The position numbers and the translations under genes were made by a program. Shown one piece after another: positions 10,201 through 17,549 of a stretch of DNA of 64,000 nt. This stretch comes from Rhodococcus sp. AW25M09 (GTDB lineage Bacteria; Actinomycetota; Actinomycetes; Mycobacteriales; Mycobacteriaceae), in the NCBI RefSeq assembly GCF_000333955.1, contig NZ_CAPS01000055.1, positions 1 through 64,000 on the forward strand, written 5' to 3'. The notes beneath the pieces were generated by a model. It had not been told where the DNA came from. It did no database searches and was given only the letters and a program-made list of their open reading frames with translations. Position 1 is the stretch's first letter; the number at the start of each line of letters is the position of its first letter.

Positions 10201-10257
10201 CGGCTCTACGTCAAACGGGAGCGCACCGGATCGACGCTTCAGGTCGTCGCGTCCTGA
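7249..10257 (+). CDS. sbcC: Exonuclease SbcCD, ATPase subunit SbcC
   Basis: SbcC (bacterial Rad50) is an SMC-like ATPase that holds DNA for cutting by SbcD. Its 1002 residues run: N-terminal ATPase half with Walker A GHTGAGKTT (about 35-43) and Q-loop LLPQGEFARFL (about 153); a long Ala/Glu/Arg-rich coiled coil; a zinc hook CEVC (about 522-525); a second coiled coil; and a C-terminal half with ABC signature TLSGGEAFLASLALAL (about 905) and Walker B VVLDTMFIDEGFGTLD (about 932). The start overlaps the sbcD stop by 4 nt. The last 19 nt overlap the convergent AI-2E permease gene. Confidence 0.96.
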   Translation: MRLHSLEITAFGPFAGTETVDFDALGADGLFLLHGHTGAGKTTVLDAVAFALYGTVPGARREGKRLLSDHAAAGAVPQVTLEATLGGRRIKIVRSPEFLRPKLRSTGTTKQHAKASLTWLDGRGQNLTRLSEIGDAVNALLGMSADQFFQVVLLPQGEFARFLRADSDERGNLLERLFDTGRFGDVEEWFAQRRRELAAELADAHHAIDIMLGKVSQASGVPEPVSEDGEQSDPLEWAADVLGNARQNRTLAQGRAVLVDAAARRASDALTQATATVDLQRRRHLAEGQLTQYREGDAARAALRTELADSVAAGPIAEAAADLLLARAAADAATTALAAAEHSLPNSAEGQRFHDALHWPPAPGDPSAERTVVAQFVRDWTTDVARMQSLLQVAREADRIEGTLVDYRAQQRIAAAQIDRTVQLQASMPEKISAADARVARAEAATAELPGLDERCERARAAAESAIELVRKRAVLVAAERARDTAGATHNTAWERLLDLRERRIDGMAAELAARLEPGEPCEVCGSELHPHPAAAQASTASKAQEDKAAAAERAAATERDRTVAAVAEAKLAVDLLHDRTGGVALAQLTRILDVATSAVQAARTTAADVGAASADSSRLRRESDALAVTLNDLVASRGAVDERISATEESLGRMRASVAEEVGQGQSLAERITEREALLDGARRIAEARIAWLDATAQADALRGELDRRVTASNFDSVDAAAGAVLTADRVQRIENELRAADERRAHAEHVLREPAIVAVAGQPPVDLDPLRSVCDELDGEVRSAAATVAECRRRADDLERLIAELLTAAQAIAPQRAEFDELANLADVVAGRGQNARKMSLRSYVLASRLEDVAESASARLRRMSSGRYEFVHSDEAGARGKRGGLGLDIRDDYTGVVRSAKTLSGGEAFLASLALALGLADVVAAESGGVVLDTMFIDEGFGTLDADTLESVMAVLDELRAGGRVVGVVSHVDEMRQRIPSRLYVKRERTGSTLQVVAS

Positions 10258-11471
10258 TCCGAGGACGCATCTTCCGATTCGGCCTTCTCGTCCGCGTCCC
10301 TCGATGTGGCCAGGTCTTCGGCCGTCGGGGCCTGATCTTCGAGTTCGTCCTGGGCAGGCTCGTTCGACCGGGCGTCGACCTGCTCGGACAGGTATCGGAT
10401 CAGCACGGCGGCAACCGCAGCAGTCGGGACGGCGAGAAACGCACCGATGATGCCGAACAGCGAGCTACCGCCCGTCACGGCGAGCAGCACGATCGCCGGG
10501 TGCAGATTCATGCTGCGGCTCTGCAGAATCGGCTGCAGCACATTGCCTTCCAACTGCTGCACCGCAACGATGATGGCAAGCACGATCAGCGCCGTCGTGA
10601 GCCCGTTCGCCACCAGGGCGACGAGGACCGCGAGTGCACCTGCGACGAACGCGCCGACGATCGGGATGAAGCCACCGAGGAACGTCAATGTCGCAAGAAC
10701 CAGTGCCAACGGAACGCCGAGAATGATCAACCCGAGGCCGATGAAGAAGGCATCGATGAAACTCACGATCGCCTGGGTTCGGATGAATCCGCCCAGCGTC
10801 ACCCACATCCGCGAGAGCACCTCGGCCAGGTGGCGTCCGGCCCGCCCGCCGGAGAATCCGTGCAACCACGGCAGGAACTTCGGTCCGTCCTTGACGAAGA
10901 AGAAGGAGAGTACGAGTACCAAGGCCAGCGTGATGAGGATCGAACCGGCGGCCGATACGCCGGTGAAGACGCCCGAGGCGATCATCGTGCCGCTGTCCTG
11001 TAGCCGCGAGACGATGGCGGAGACAGCGGAGTCGATCTGGTCCTCGCCGAGGTTCAGCGGTGGTCCCTTGACCCAGTTCTGAACCTGCGTGATGCCGCCC
11101 GAGGCTTTGTCGACCAAATCCGGCGCCTGCTCGGCAACCGAGGGAATGATCAGGGTGATCACGCCGCCGATGACGACGAAGAACACCACCAGCGAGACAG
11201 TGGCGGCCAATGCGGCCGGAAAACCGAGCCGCATCATCAACTTCGCCGGCGGCCACAGCACGGTCGCGACGATGACCGCCAGCAGTACCGGCAACAGGAT
11301 CACCCACAGGTGACCGATCAGCCAGCCCAACACCCATGCCCCGGCCGCAATCGAAATCAGGATGAGCGACCACTTGGCAATCCACAGGCCGCCGACTCCG
11401 ATGAGGTCACCGCGATCCTTGTCGGGCTTGGCCGATGCCCTGGATGTTCCTGACGATGCCGATTCGGTCAC
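10239..11471 (-). CDS. AI-2E family transporter (UPF0118/PerM-like permease)
   Basis: This is a 410-aa membrane protein of the AI-2E/PerM family. Two N-terminal helices (about 30-75) and a pair near 85-110 precede the usual soluble loop. Several helices follow (ILITLALVLVLSFFFVKDG, FFIGLGLIILGVPLALVLATLTFLGGFIPIVG, LAIIVAVQQLEGNVLQPILQ). The QQLEGNVLQP stretch is characteristic of the family. The final ~60 residues are acidic and probably cytoplasmic. The substrate is unknown; family members have been linked to AI-2 export or Na+/H+ exchange. GTG start with GAGGAAG Shine-Dalgarno. Its 3' end overlaps sbcC by 19 nt. Confidence 0.9.
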   Translation of the reverse strand: MTESASSGTSRASAKPDKDRGDLIGVGGLWIAKWSLILISIAAGAWVLGWLIGHLWVILLPVLLAVIVATVLWPPAKLMMRLGFPAALAATVSLVVFFVVIGGVITLIIPSVAEQAPDLVDKASGGITQVQNWVKGPPLNLGEDQIDSAVSAIVSRLQDSGTMIASGVFTGVSAAGSILITLALVLVLSFFFVKDGPKFLPWLHGFSGGRAGRHLAEVLSRMWVTLGGFIRTQAIVSFIDAFFIGLGLIILGVPLALVLATLTFLGGFIPIVGAFVAGALAVLVALVANGLTTALIVLAIIVAVQQLEGNVLQPILQSRSMNLHPAIVLLAVTGGSSLFGIIGAFLAVPTAAVAAVLIRYLSEQVDARSNEPAQDELEDQAPTAEDLATSRDADEKAESEDASSDQDATT

Positions 11472-11566
11472 TGGGCTTCCTCACGCTCGGCGGATAGCAG
11501 ATCGTGAAGAACCATAACGCCCGGTGTCGGCCGGTCGAATGCCACCGTCACCCGAAGCAGTGCCGG

Positions 11567-12064
11567 TCAGACCTGCTCGTGCGTCAGCAACCACGTCTTC
11601 ACCGGCAGACCCCAACGAAAGCCGCCGAGAGCGCCGCCGATACGGACCACCCGGTGGCACGGCACGAACAGCGCGGTGGCATTGCGAGCGCACGCCGACG
11701 CCGCGCCGCGGATGGCAGCGGGTCGGCCCGAGAGCTCGGCGAATTGGGAGTAGGTCACCGGCTTTCCGGGCTCGACGGTGCGCAACACATTCCAGGCGTG
11801 CATCAGGAATTCACCGGACCGTTGGGCGACGGCGATCTCGTCGATGCGATCCAACTCGCCGCGGTGGTACGCGTCGACGGCGGCGGTGATCGCACCGAGA
11901 TCGGCGCAGGTGCGCACGGTGTCGGGTCGTATCGCCGGGTGAACCAGCATTCGTAGTCCCTCGACGTCGGCGGTCCAGCCCGAGGCGAGGACGCGCTCCT
12001 GTGCGTCGACGATGGTGGTGAACGGGCCGATCGGGGTGTCCTGAGTGGCGGAGGCGGCGGTCAT
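11567..12064 (-). CDS. ogt: Methylated-DNA--protein-cysteine methyltransferase
   Basis: Ogt removes alkyl groups from O6-alkylguanine by transferring them to its own cysteine in a suicide reaction. The active-site motif PCHRV is present with Cys136, and the helix-turn-helix region is GKPVTYSQFAELSGRP. At 165 aa the length is right for the short Ogt form. The ATG at 12062-12064 overlaps the stop of the upstream Ada-AlkA gene as ATGA, so direct repair and base excision of alkyl damage are translationally coupled. The same pair is found in mycobacteria (Rv1317c-Rv1316c). Confidence 0.95.
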   Translation of the reverse strand: MTAASATQDTPIGPFTTIVDAQERVLASGWTADVEGLRMLVHPAIRPDTVRTCADLGAITAAVDAYHRGELDRIDEIAVAQRSGEFLMHAWNVLRTVEPGKPVTYSQFAELSGRPAAIRGAASACARNATALFVPCHRVVRIGGALGGFRWGLPVKTWLLTHEQV

Positions 12065-13524
12065 GCTTGTCTTCTTTCCAGTGCGGTGAGCCATAGGTGC
12101 ATCGAGACGTAGGAACGCCAGGGTGCCCAGCGTGCGGAATTCTTCAACGAGACACCCAGTGCCTCGGCACCTTGTCGGACGACGAGGTCGGTATCGAGGA
12201 GAACATCGGGATCGCCGAGCAGGCGCATCACGACGTACCGAGCGGTCCACGGTCCGATACCTTTGAGCGCAAGCAATTCTCGTTCCAGATCGGGAGCTTC
12301 CCGCGCGGGATGCAGCACGACGGTTCCCGACGCGATGGCGTCGGCGACGCGGATGACGGTCTGCACGCGGGCCGCGGGCCCGGTGAGAACCTCGTGGCCA
12401 CGTTCGGCGATGACCGCGGCCTCGGGAAACAGCCGGGTGACGGCTGCGTCACCCAGATCCAGCGGTGCCCCGAGAGCATCGACGAGCCGGGCGGTGTGGG
12501 TGGCCGCGGCCTTCAACGAGATTTGTTGTCCGATCACTGTGCGCAGCAACATCTCTGCGCCGTCGACCACTCCGAGCGCGCGAATGCCCGGGTGGGCGTC
12601 GACGCTCGGGGCCAATTGTGGGTCGTCACGCAGGGCGTCGTCGACGGCGAGGGGATCGGCGTCGAGGTCGAGTAGATGCCGGATTCGGGCGACAGCGGGA
12701 GCGAGATCGCGCATGTCCTGCAATGTCACTGCAGCACTGACGAATCCGTCCATAACCCGCAGTGACACCAGTCCGGCAGCGTGCGGCAGGCGCAGCGATC
12801 GCACGTAGGTACCGTCGGAGAACGATTCGATGCCGTCGACCACATGGCCTCGGAGAAACCACTCGATCCAACCGCGGTCCAACGGTGGGCGGTAGGGGAG
12901 CCGCAGGGTCACTGTTCCTCCGGCGGTGGGAGTCGCGGTGCGGTGCGCTTCCCGGCGCAGGGTCGTCGGATCGACCGCGAAGACTTCCTTGACGGTGTCG
13001 TTGAACTGTCGAACGCTGGAAAAGCCTGCAGCGAAGGCGATGTCGGCCATCGACATGTCGGTGGTTTGAATCAGAGTGCGGGCGGTGTGTGCCCGGTGCG
13101 CGCGAGCCAAGGCGAGGGGGCCTGCGCCGACCTCGGCCGTCAACACCCGGGTCAGTTGGCGGCTCGAGTAGCCGAGAGTGCCGGCCAGCCCGTCGACGCC
13201 ACCGCGCTCGATCGCTCCGTCGGAGATCAGCCGCATGGCGCGGGAACTGAGGTCCGAATGAACGTTCCAGCGTGGGGAACCGGGAGTGGCGTCGGGCTGG
13301 CAGCGGCGACAAGCGCGGTAGCCCGATTGTTGCGCCGCCGCTGCGGTGGCGAGAAACGAGACGTTGCCGGGCTTGGGCGTGCGAGCCGGGCAGGAGGGCC
13401 GGCAGTAGATGCCGGTGGTACGGACGGCGGTGAAGAACTGGCCGTCGAACCGCGCGTCACGCGAGGAGACCGCGCGATAGCACCGTTCGAAGTCCAGTTC
13501 CGGCACCTGTCGTTCGCTGCTCAT
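12061..13524 (-). CDS. alkA: Ada-AlkA fusion: alkylation sensor/activator and 3-methyladenine DNA glycosylase
   Basis: This 487-aa protein fuses three parts. The first is the Ada metal-binding domain (residues 1-80) with Cys41, Cys45, Cys72 and Cys75; Cys41 in GIYCRPSCPAR corresponds to the methyl-accepting cysteine. The second is an AraC-type helix-turn-helix (about 95-195, ADIAFAAGFSSVRQFNDTVK). The third is an AlkA glycosylase (about 205-487) with the helix-hairpin-helix LKGIGPWTARYVVMR (420-434) and catalytic Asp region DTDL (444-447). It probably senses methyl phosphotriesters, activates this operon and excises N-alkylated bases. The ATG at 13524 is chosen; ogt follows with a 4-nt overlap. 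Confidence 0.93.
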   Translation of the reverse strand: MSSERQVPELDFERCYRAVSSRDARFDGQFFTAVRTTGIYCRPSCPARTPKPGNVSFLATAAAAQQSGYRACRRCQPDATPGSPRWNVHSDLSSRAMRLISDGAIERGGVDGLAGTLGYSSRQLTRVLTAEVGAGPLALARAHRAHTARTLIQTTDMSMADIAFAAGFSSVRQFNDTVKEVFAVDPTTLRREAHRTATPTAGGTVTLRLPYRPPLDRGWIEWFLRGHVVDGIESFSDGTYVRSLRLPHAAGLVSLRVMDGFVSAAVTLQDMRDLAPAVARIRHLLDLDADPLAVDDALRDDPQLAPSVDAHPGIRALGVVDGAEMLLRTVIGQQISLKAAATHTARLVDALGAPLDLGDAAVTRLFPEAAVIAERGHEVLTGPAARVQTVIRVADAIASGTVVLHPAREAPDLERELLALKGIGPWTARYVVMRLLGDPDVLLDTDLVVRQGAEALGVSLKNSARWAPWRSYVSMHLWLTALERRQA

Positions 13525-13574
13525 GGCTCTACTGTGTCAGCGCGACCCCGCCAGTGCTAGCGGAAATCGGACGG

Positions 13575-13640
13575 GGCTGCGCCCCTCGTGCGCCTTTTGC
13601 ACCCCTCCAGGTATGCAAAAGGCGCACGAGGGCGGAGCCC
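13575..13640. repeat. Dispersed palindromic element, copy 1
   Basis: Arms 13584-13601 and 13614-13631 pair perfectly over 18 bp (left arm CCTCGTGCGCCTTTTGCA) around the 12-nt loop CCCCTCCAGGTA. Outer G/C-rich segments extend the pairing imperfectly to about 13575-13640. A second copy with the same loop and inner stem lies at 53048-53097. Here it sits just after the ybdD stop and upstream of alkA, so it could also act as a transcript end for cstA-ybdD. There is no T-run. Confidence 0.8.
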
Positions 13641-13810
13641 TAACAGCAGCGGGCCCCTGGGTTCCGGTCTGCTTCTGCGTGCCGGTCCTTCCAGTACTGA
13701 CGCACGGTCGGTGGTTCCTGCCCAGGGTGATGCCGAGCCAGGTGGGCGACGTAACGGTCGTAATCGTGATCGCCCATCACCGAGGTGATCCACCACCACA
13801 GCCCGCGCAT
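13640..13810 (-). CDS. ybdD: YbdD/YjiX family small protein
   Basis: This 56-aa protein begins at the ATG at 13810 and ends with TAG at 13640-13642. The sequence begins MRGLWWWITSVMGDHDYDRY and continues with VAHLARHHPG and PTVRQYWKDRHAEADRNPGA. The pattern of a Trp-rich start, YDRYVAH and YWKDRH is typical of the YbdD/YjiX family, which almost always follows cstA. Its start codon directly abuts the cstA stop (TAG then ATG), so translation is probably coupled. The family is thought to assist CstA/BtsT-type pyruvate or peptide transporters; the mechanism is unclear. The palindromic element begins at its stop codon. Confidence 0.9.
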   Translation of the reverse strand: MRGLWWWITSVMGDHDYDRYVAHLARHHPGQEPPTVRQYWKDRHAEADRNPGARCC

Positions 13811-16084
13811 CTAGTGCCCCGCCCCGGGTCGACGCACGGTGCCGGCGTCGATGAGTCGGTCCCATTCGGCTTGAATTTCCTTCTCCGCTTTCGTCGGCAC
13901 GAATCCGGCGGGTCCGAAGATCTTCGACGGTACTTCCGGCTCCTCGTGGTCCGGAAGCCCGCCCGCGCGGACGGCCTGGATGCATACGGCGATTCCCGCG
14001 CCGGCGACGATCAGCACCAGGAGGGCGAAGAGGATCGACAGTGTGCCCTGGATGAAGGTGTTGCGAATGACCGCATCGATGGCCTCGGACGTCTTGGCGT
14101 TGCCGAATTCGCTGAGCCCCTGTGCTTTCGCGTCACGGAACTGCGAGTTCTGGGTCCAGTAGCCGATCGCCGGAACCGAGGAGAAGATCTTCTGGTACGA
14201 CGCGGTCATCGTGACGATCAGGTCCCAGGCCAGCGGGAGCCCGGGGATCCAGGCCCACTTGTACAGTCCGCGCTTGACCACGATCGTCAGTACGACGGTC
14301 AGGGCGATGGCGGCGAGCAACTGGTTGGCGATGCCGAACAGCGGGAACAGTGTATTGATGCCGCCGAGCGGATCGGTCACGCCCATGAGAAGGATGGCAC
14401 CCCAGGCGATGACGACGATGAACGAGCAGATCCACGCACCGGGACGCCAGGACGGATCCTTGAACTTCTTGGCCGACTCACCGGGCAGGTTGCCGATGCT
14501 GTCGGAGAGCATGAAGCGCGCCACGCGGGTACCGGCGTCGACCGTGGTGAGGATGAACAGGGCCTCGAACATGATCGCGAAGTGGTACCAGAACGACTTG
14601 AGCCCTGGCCCGCCGAACACCTGATGCAGCACCTCGGACATGCCGAACGCGAGTGTCGGTGCGCCGCCGGTGCGGGAGATGATCGACTCCTCGCCGACAT
14701 CGGCTGCGGCCTGGCTCAATTCGGCCGCCGAAATATCGCCGCCGCTCAAGCCTTGTCCGTTGACGTAGGTCGCTGCGGTATCCGCGGTTCCGCCGGTGAG
14801 CGCCGTCGGTGCGTTGAGGGCGAAGTAGAGGTGCTGGTCGAGAATGCATGCGGTGACCAGGGCCATGATCGCGACGAACGACTCGGTGAGCATGCCGCCG
14901 TAGCCGATCATCCGCATCTGCTTTTCCTTCTCCAGCAGCTTCGGTGTGGTGCCCGAGGAAATCAGCGCGTGGAACCCGGAGAGTGCGCCGCACGCGATGG
15001 TGATGAACAGGAACGGGAACAGCGATCCGGAGAAGGCGGGTCCGTTGCCCTCGGTCGCGAAGGAGGTCATCGCAGGCATCTGAATCTCGGGCCGCGCGAT
15101 GAGGATTCCGACGGCGAGCAGCGCGATGGTGCCCACCTTCATGAACGTGGACAGGTAGTCGCGCGGTGCCAGGAGCAACCAGACCGGCAGGATCGAGGCC
15201 ATCAGGCCGTAACCGATCAAGCACCATGCGACGGTGACCTTGGAGAGCGTGAACCAGTCGGTGCCCCAGTCTGTTTCGGCCACCCAGCCGCCTACAATGA
15301 TGGCCATGAGCAGCAGGACGACGCCGATCAGAGATACCTCGGACACTTTGCCCGGACGGAGGTAACGCAGGTAGACGCCCATGAAGAGGGCGATCGGGAT
15401 GGTGAGGGCGATGGAGAAGACGCCCCAGGGGCTCTCGGCGAGCGCGTTGACCACGACGAGTGCGAGGACGGCGATGATGATGATCATGATGACGAAGACG
15501 CCGATCAGCGCAGCGATGCCGCCGACGACACCGAGTTCGTCTCGGGCCATCTGCCCGAGGCTCCGGCCGCGGCGTCGGGTGGAGATCCACAGCACCAGGA
15601 AGTCCTGAACTCCGCCGGCGAATACGACGCCGATGATGATCCACATCGTGCCGGGTAGGTAACCCATCTGGGCGGCGAGGACGGGGCCGACGAGGGGACC
15701 GGCTCCGGCGATGGCTGCGAAGTGGTGGCCGAACAGCACCCGACGGTCCGTCGGCATGTAATCCTTGCCGTTCTCCAGGATTTCGGCCGGGGTCGCACGA
15801 TCGTCCCGGGGGAGGACTATCTTGCGTTCGATCAATCGGGCATAGAAGCGAAACGCGAAGATGTAGGTGCAGACGGCCGCGATGACGAACCAGACGGCAT
15901 TGGGGTTCTCGCCGCGAACGATCGCGATGATCGTCCAGGCAACGCCGCCGAGCAGGCCGATGGCCACGAGGAGCAGACGTTTGGCGGTCGTCATCGGATG
16001 CGTCTCGACGACCCCGACAGGGGGCAGATCTGGATCCGTCTTCAGCAATTCGACGTGTGGATCGCCGGCCGCTTTCAGTGACAT
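13811..16084 (-). CDS. cstA: Carbon starvation protein A (pyruvate/peptide transporter)
   Basis: CstA is a large polytopic inner-membrane transporter linked to peptide and pyruvate uptake under carbon limitation. The 757-aa protein has well over a dozen hydrophobic segments. Family motifs include GHHFAAIAGAGPLVGPVLAA (about 119-138), GVVFAGGVQDFLVLW and AGTRVARFMLSD, plus the conserved IFCL-type membrane core. A hydrophilic N-terminus of ~35 residues precedes the first helix. ATG start with GGAG 9 nt upstream. ybdD follows immediately. The 141 nt upstream, before the ROK gene end, would hold the promoter; I see no clear CRP-like site in it. Confidence 0.94.
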   Translation of the reverse strand: MSLKAAGDPHVELLKTDPDLPPVGVVETHPMTTAKRLLLVAIGLLGGVAWTIIAIVRGENPNAVWFVIAAVCTYIFAFRFYARLIERKIVLPRDDRATPAEILENGKDYMPTDRRVLFGHHFAAIAGAGPLVGPVLAAQMGYLPGTMWIIIGVVFAGGVQDFLVLWISTRRRGRSLGQMARDELGVVGGIAALIGVFVIMIIIIAVLALVVVNALAESPWGVFSIALTIPIALFMGVYLRYLRPGKVSEVSLIGVVLLLMAIIVGGWVAETDWGTDWFTLSKVTVAWCLIGYGLMASILPVWLLLAPRDYLSTFMKVGTIALLAVGILIARPEIQMPAMTSFATEGNGPAFSGSLFPFLFITIACGALSGFHALISSGTTPKLLEKEKQMRMIGYGGMLTESFVAIMALVTACILDQHLYFALNAPTALTGGTADTAATYVNGQGLSGGDISAAELSQAAADVGEESIISRTGGAPTLAFGMSEVLHQVFGGPGLKSFWYHFAIMFEALFILTTVDAGTRVARFMLSDSIGNLPGESAKKFKDPSWRPGAWICSFIVVIAWGAILLMGVTDPLGGINTLFPLFGIANQLLAAIALTVVLTIVVKRGLYKWAWIPGLPLAWDLIVTMTASYQKIFSSVPAIGYWTQNSQFRDAKAQGLSEFGNAKTSEAIDAVIRNTFIQGTLSILFALLVLIVAGAGIAVCIQAVRAGGLPDHEEPEVPSKIFGPAGFVPTKAEKEIQAEWDRLIDAGTVRRPGAGH

Positions 16085-16225
16085 GTGTGGGTCTCCAAGC
16101 TCGCAGTTGTGACTGCGATCACCCTATTGGCGACGAGTTGGTTCGTCCTCGGATTGACGCATCGCGCTGCGCCCGGCGGTCGTTGGAGTGCGACGAACGG
16201 AAGGCAGCCGGAACGAACCGGAGCG

Positions 16226-17416
16226 TCAACTGCCGAGCGCGTCGTCGACGGCCCGGGCACTGAGTACCTGGTCCAACACCATTGCGGCGCTGCCGATGAC
16301 TCCCGAGAGGTCCCCGTGGGTCGTGGCCTGAATGGTCAGAGCCTTGGTGGCCAGCGCGGTGGCGTTTCCGTAAACGGTCTCCCGCAGCCCGGCGACGAAG
16401 ATGTCGTAGGCATTGGCCATGTCGCCCCCGACGATCAGTACCTCGGGGTTGAGCAGGTTCACGGCTCCGGCCAGGGTTTCACCGATGTGGCGTCCACTGT
16501 CGCGAATGAGTCTGCGGGCTTCGGGGTCACCGCTCACCGCGAGGTCGACGACGCCGCGGATGTGGCCGACTTCTCGGCCCTGTTCGGCGAGCGCGCGTAC
16601 CAGCGCCCAGCCGCCGGCGATGGCCTCGAGGCAACCGCTGTCGCCGCACCTGCATGCAACTCCGGCTGCGGCTGCGGTTTTGGTGTGGCCGAATTCGCCT
16701 GCGGCTCCCAGCGATCCACGTTGCAACGCCCCGCCCGCGACGATCCCGGCACCGAGACCCGTCGAGGCCTTGACCAGTAAGGCGTTCTGGAATCGATCAC
16801 GATTGTCCCGGCGTTCGGCGAGAACCATCGCGTTGGCGTCGTTGTCGAGAAACACCGGAGCCGACGTGATGTCGGCGAAGAACGGTGCCAGCGGCACCCC
16901 GTCCCAGCCGTGCATGATCGGCGAGTCCAAGCTGCAGCCTCGCTCGGTGTCGGCGGTGCCGGGGATGGACAGACCTACCCCGAGGATGCGATGCCCGGTC
17001 CGGTGCGACTCGTCGAGCAATGCCTGCAGCCGCTTGGTGATCTGCGGCATCAGCTCATCCGGGCCCACGCCGATCTCCTGGTCGACGGTATCGCCGGCGA
17101 GAAACTCTCCACCGAGAGTGAAGACGCCCAGTTGCGACCGGCTGCGTCCGATCGCGGCGGCGAGTACGACGCCTGCGTCTACATCGAAAGACACTCGCGC
17201 CGGAGGGCGTCCGCCGGTCGACTGGGTGTCCTCGGTTTCGATGACCAGTCCGAGACCGGTGAGTGCGGCGACGCGGGAGGCTACGGCCGACCGTGACAGG
17301 CCGGTGATCCGGCCCAGTTCGGCTCGGGTGTCGGCCTCTCCGTCGCGAACCAGAGCGAAGATCTCGCCTGCGGTCGCAGGCGGAGCGCTCAGGCGCGGCA
17401 TCGACATATATGCCAT
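16226..17416 (-). CDS. ROK family transcriptional regulator
   Basis: NagC/XylR-like repressor, 396 aa. An N-terminal winged helix-turn-helix (about residues 12-70, TRAELGRITGLSRSAVASRV) precedes a ROK sugar-kinase-like domain. That domain has DNDANAMVLAERR, GEFGHTK and the zinc motif CRCGDSGCLEAIAG. It lies divergent from edd-eda over a short AT-rich spacer, so it probably controls the Entner-Doudoroff genes in response to a sugar or gluconate-derived ligand; that link is inferred from position. The start is uncertain among three nearby ATGs (17416, 17407, 17401); no clear Shine-Dalgarno decides. Confidence 0.88.
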   Translation of the reverse strand: MAYMSMPRLSAPPATAGEIFALVRDGEADTRAELGRITGLSRSAVASRVAALTGLGLVIETEDTQSTGGRPPARVSFDVDAGVVLAAAIGRSRSQLGVFTLGGEFLAGDTVDQEIGVGPDELMPQITKRLQALLDESHRTGHRILGVGLSIPGTADTERGCSLDSPIMHGWDGVPLAPFFADITSAPVFLDNDANAMVLAERRDNRDRFQNALLVKASTGLGAGIVAGGALQRGSLGAAGEFGHTKTAAAAGVACRCGDSGCLEAIAGGWALVRALAEQGREVGHIRGVVDLAVSGDPEARRLIRDSGRHIGETLAGAVNLLNPEVLIVGGDMANAYDIFVAGLRETVYGNATALATKALTIQATTHGDLSGVIGSAAMVLDQVLSARAVDDALGS

Positions 17417-17459
17417 TCAACCAACTGGCAACTTCTACGGCAACACCCTAAGAATTGCT

Positions 17460-17517
17460 ACTTATAACTTTCAAGAACATAAGTTGGGTTGCTGATGTGC
17501 TTAACTCCACTTAGGCT
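17460..17517 (+). promoter_or_regulatory. edd promoter with upstream inverted repeat (candidate ROK operator)
   Basis: -35 TTGCTG (17489-17494) and -10 TAGGCT (17512-17517) are spaced by 17 nt. They would give a ~25-nt leader with the GGAG at 17540-17543. Directly upstream is ACTTAT-N13-ATAAGT (17460-17484), an inverted repeat in an AT-rich stretch unlike the surrounding DNA. It is a plausible operator for the divergent ROK regulator. Confidence 0.45.
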
Positions 17518-17549
17518 GGGTCTCGAGAGACCGAACATCGGAGATGCTC

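Noticed and set aside
13584..13631. Palindrome copy 1 as a plain intrinsic terminator of cstA-ybdD
   Set aside because: The same element with an identical loop occurs in a divergent promoter region (53048-53097), and there is no T-run, so a terminator role alone does not explain it.
13523..15658. A 711-codon open frame on the plus strand across cstA
   Set aside because: It lies antisense to a clear CstA protein, its residues are His/Asp/Gly/Arg-rich without any domain, and long antisense frames are expected in DNA this rich in G and C.
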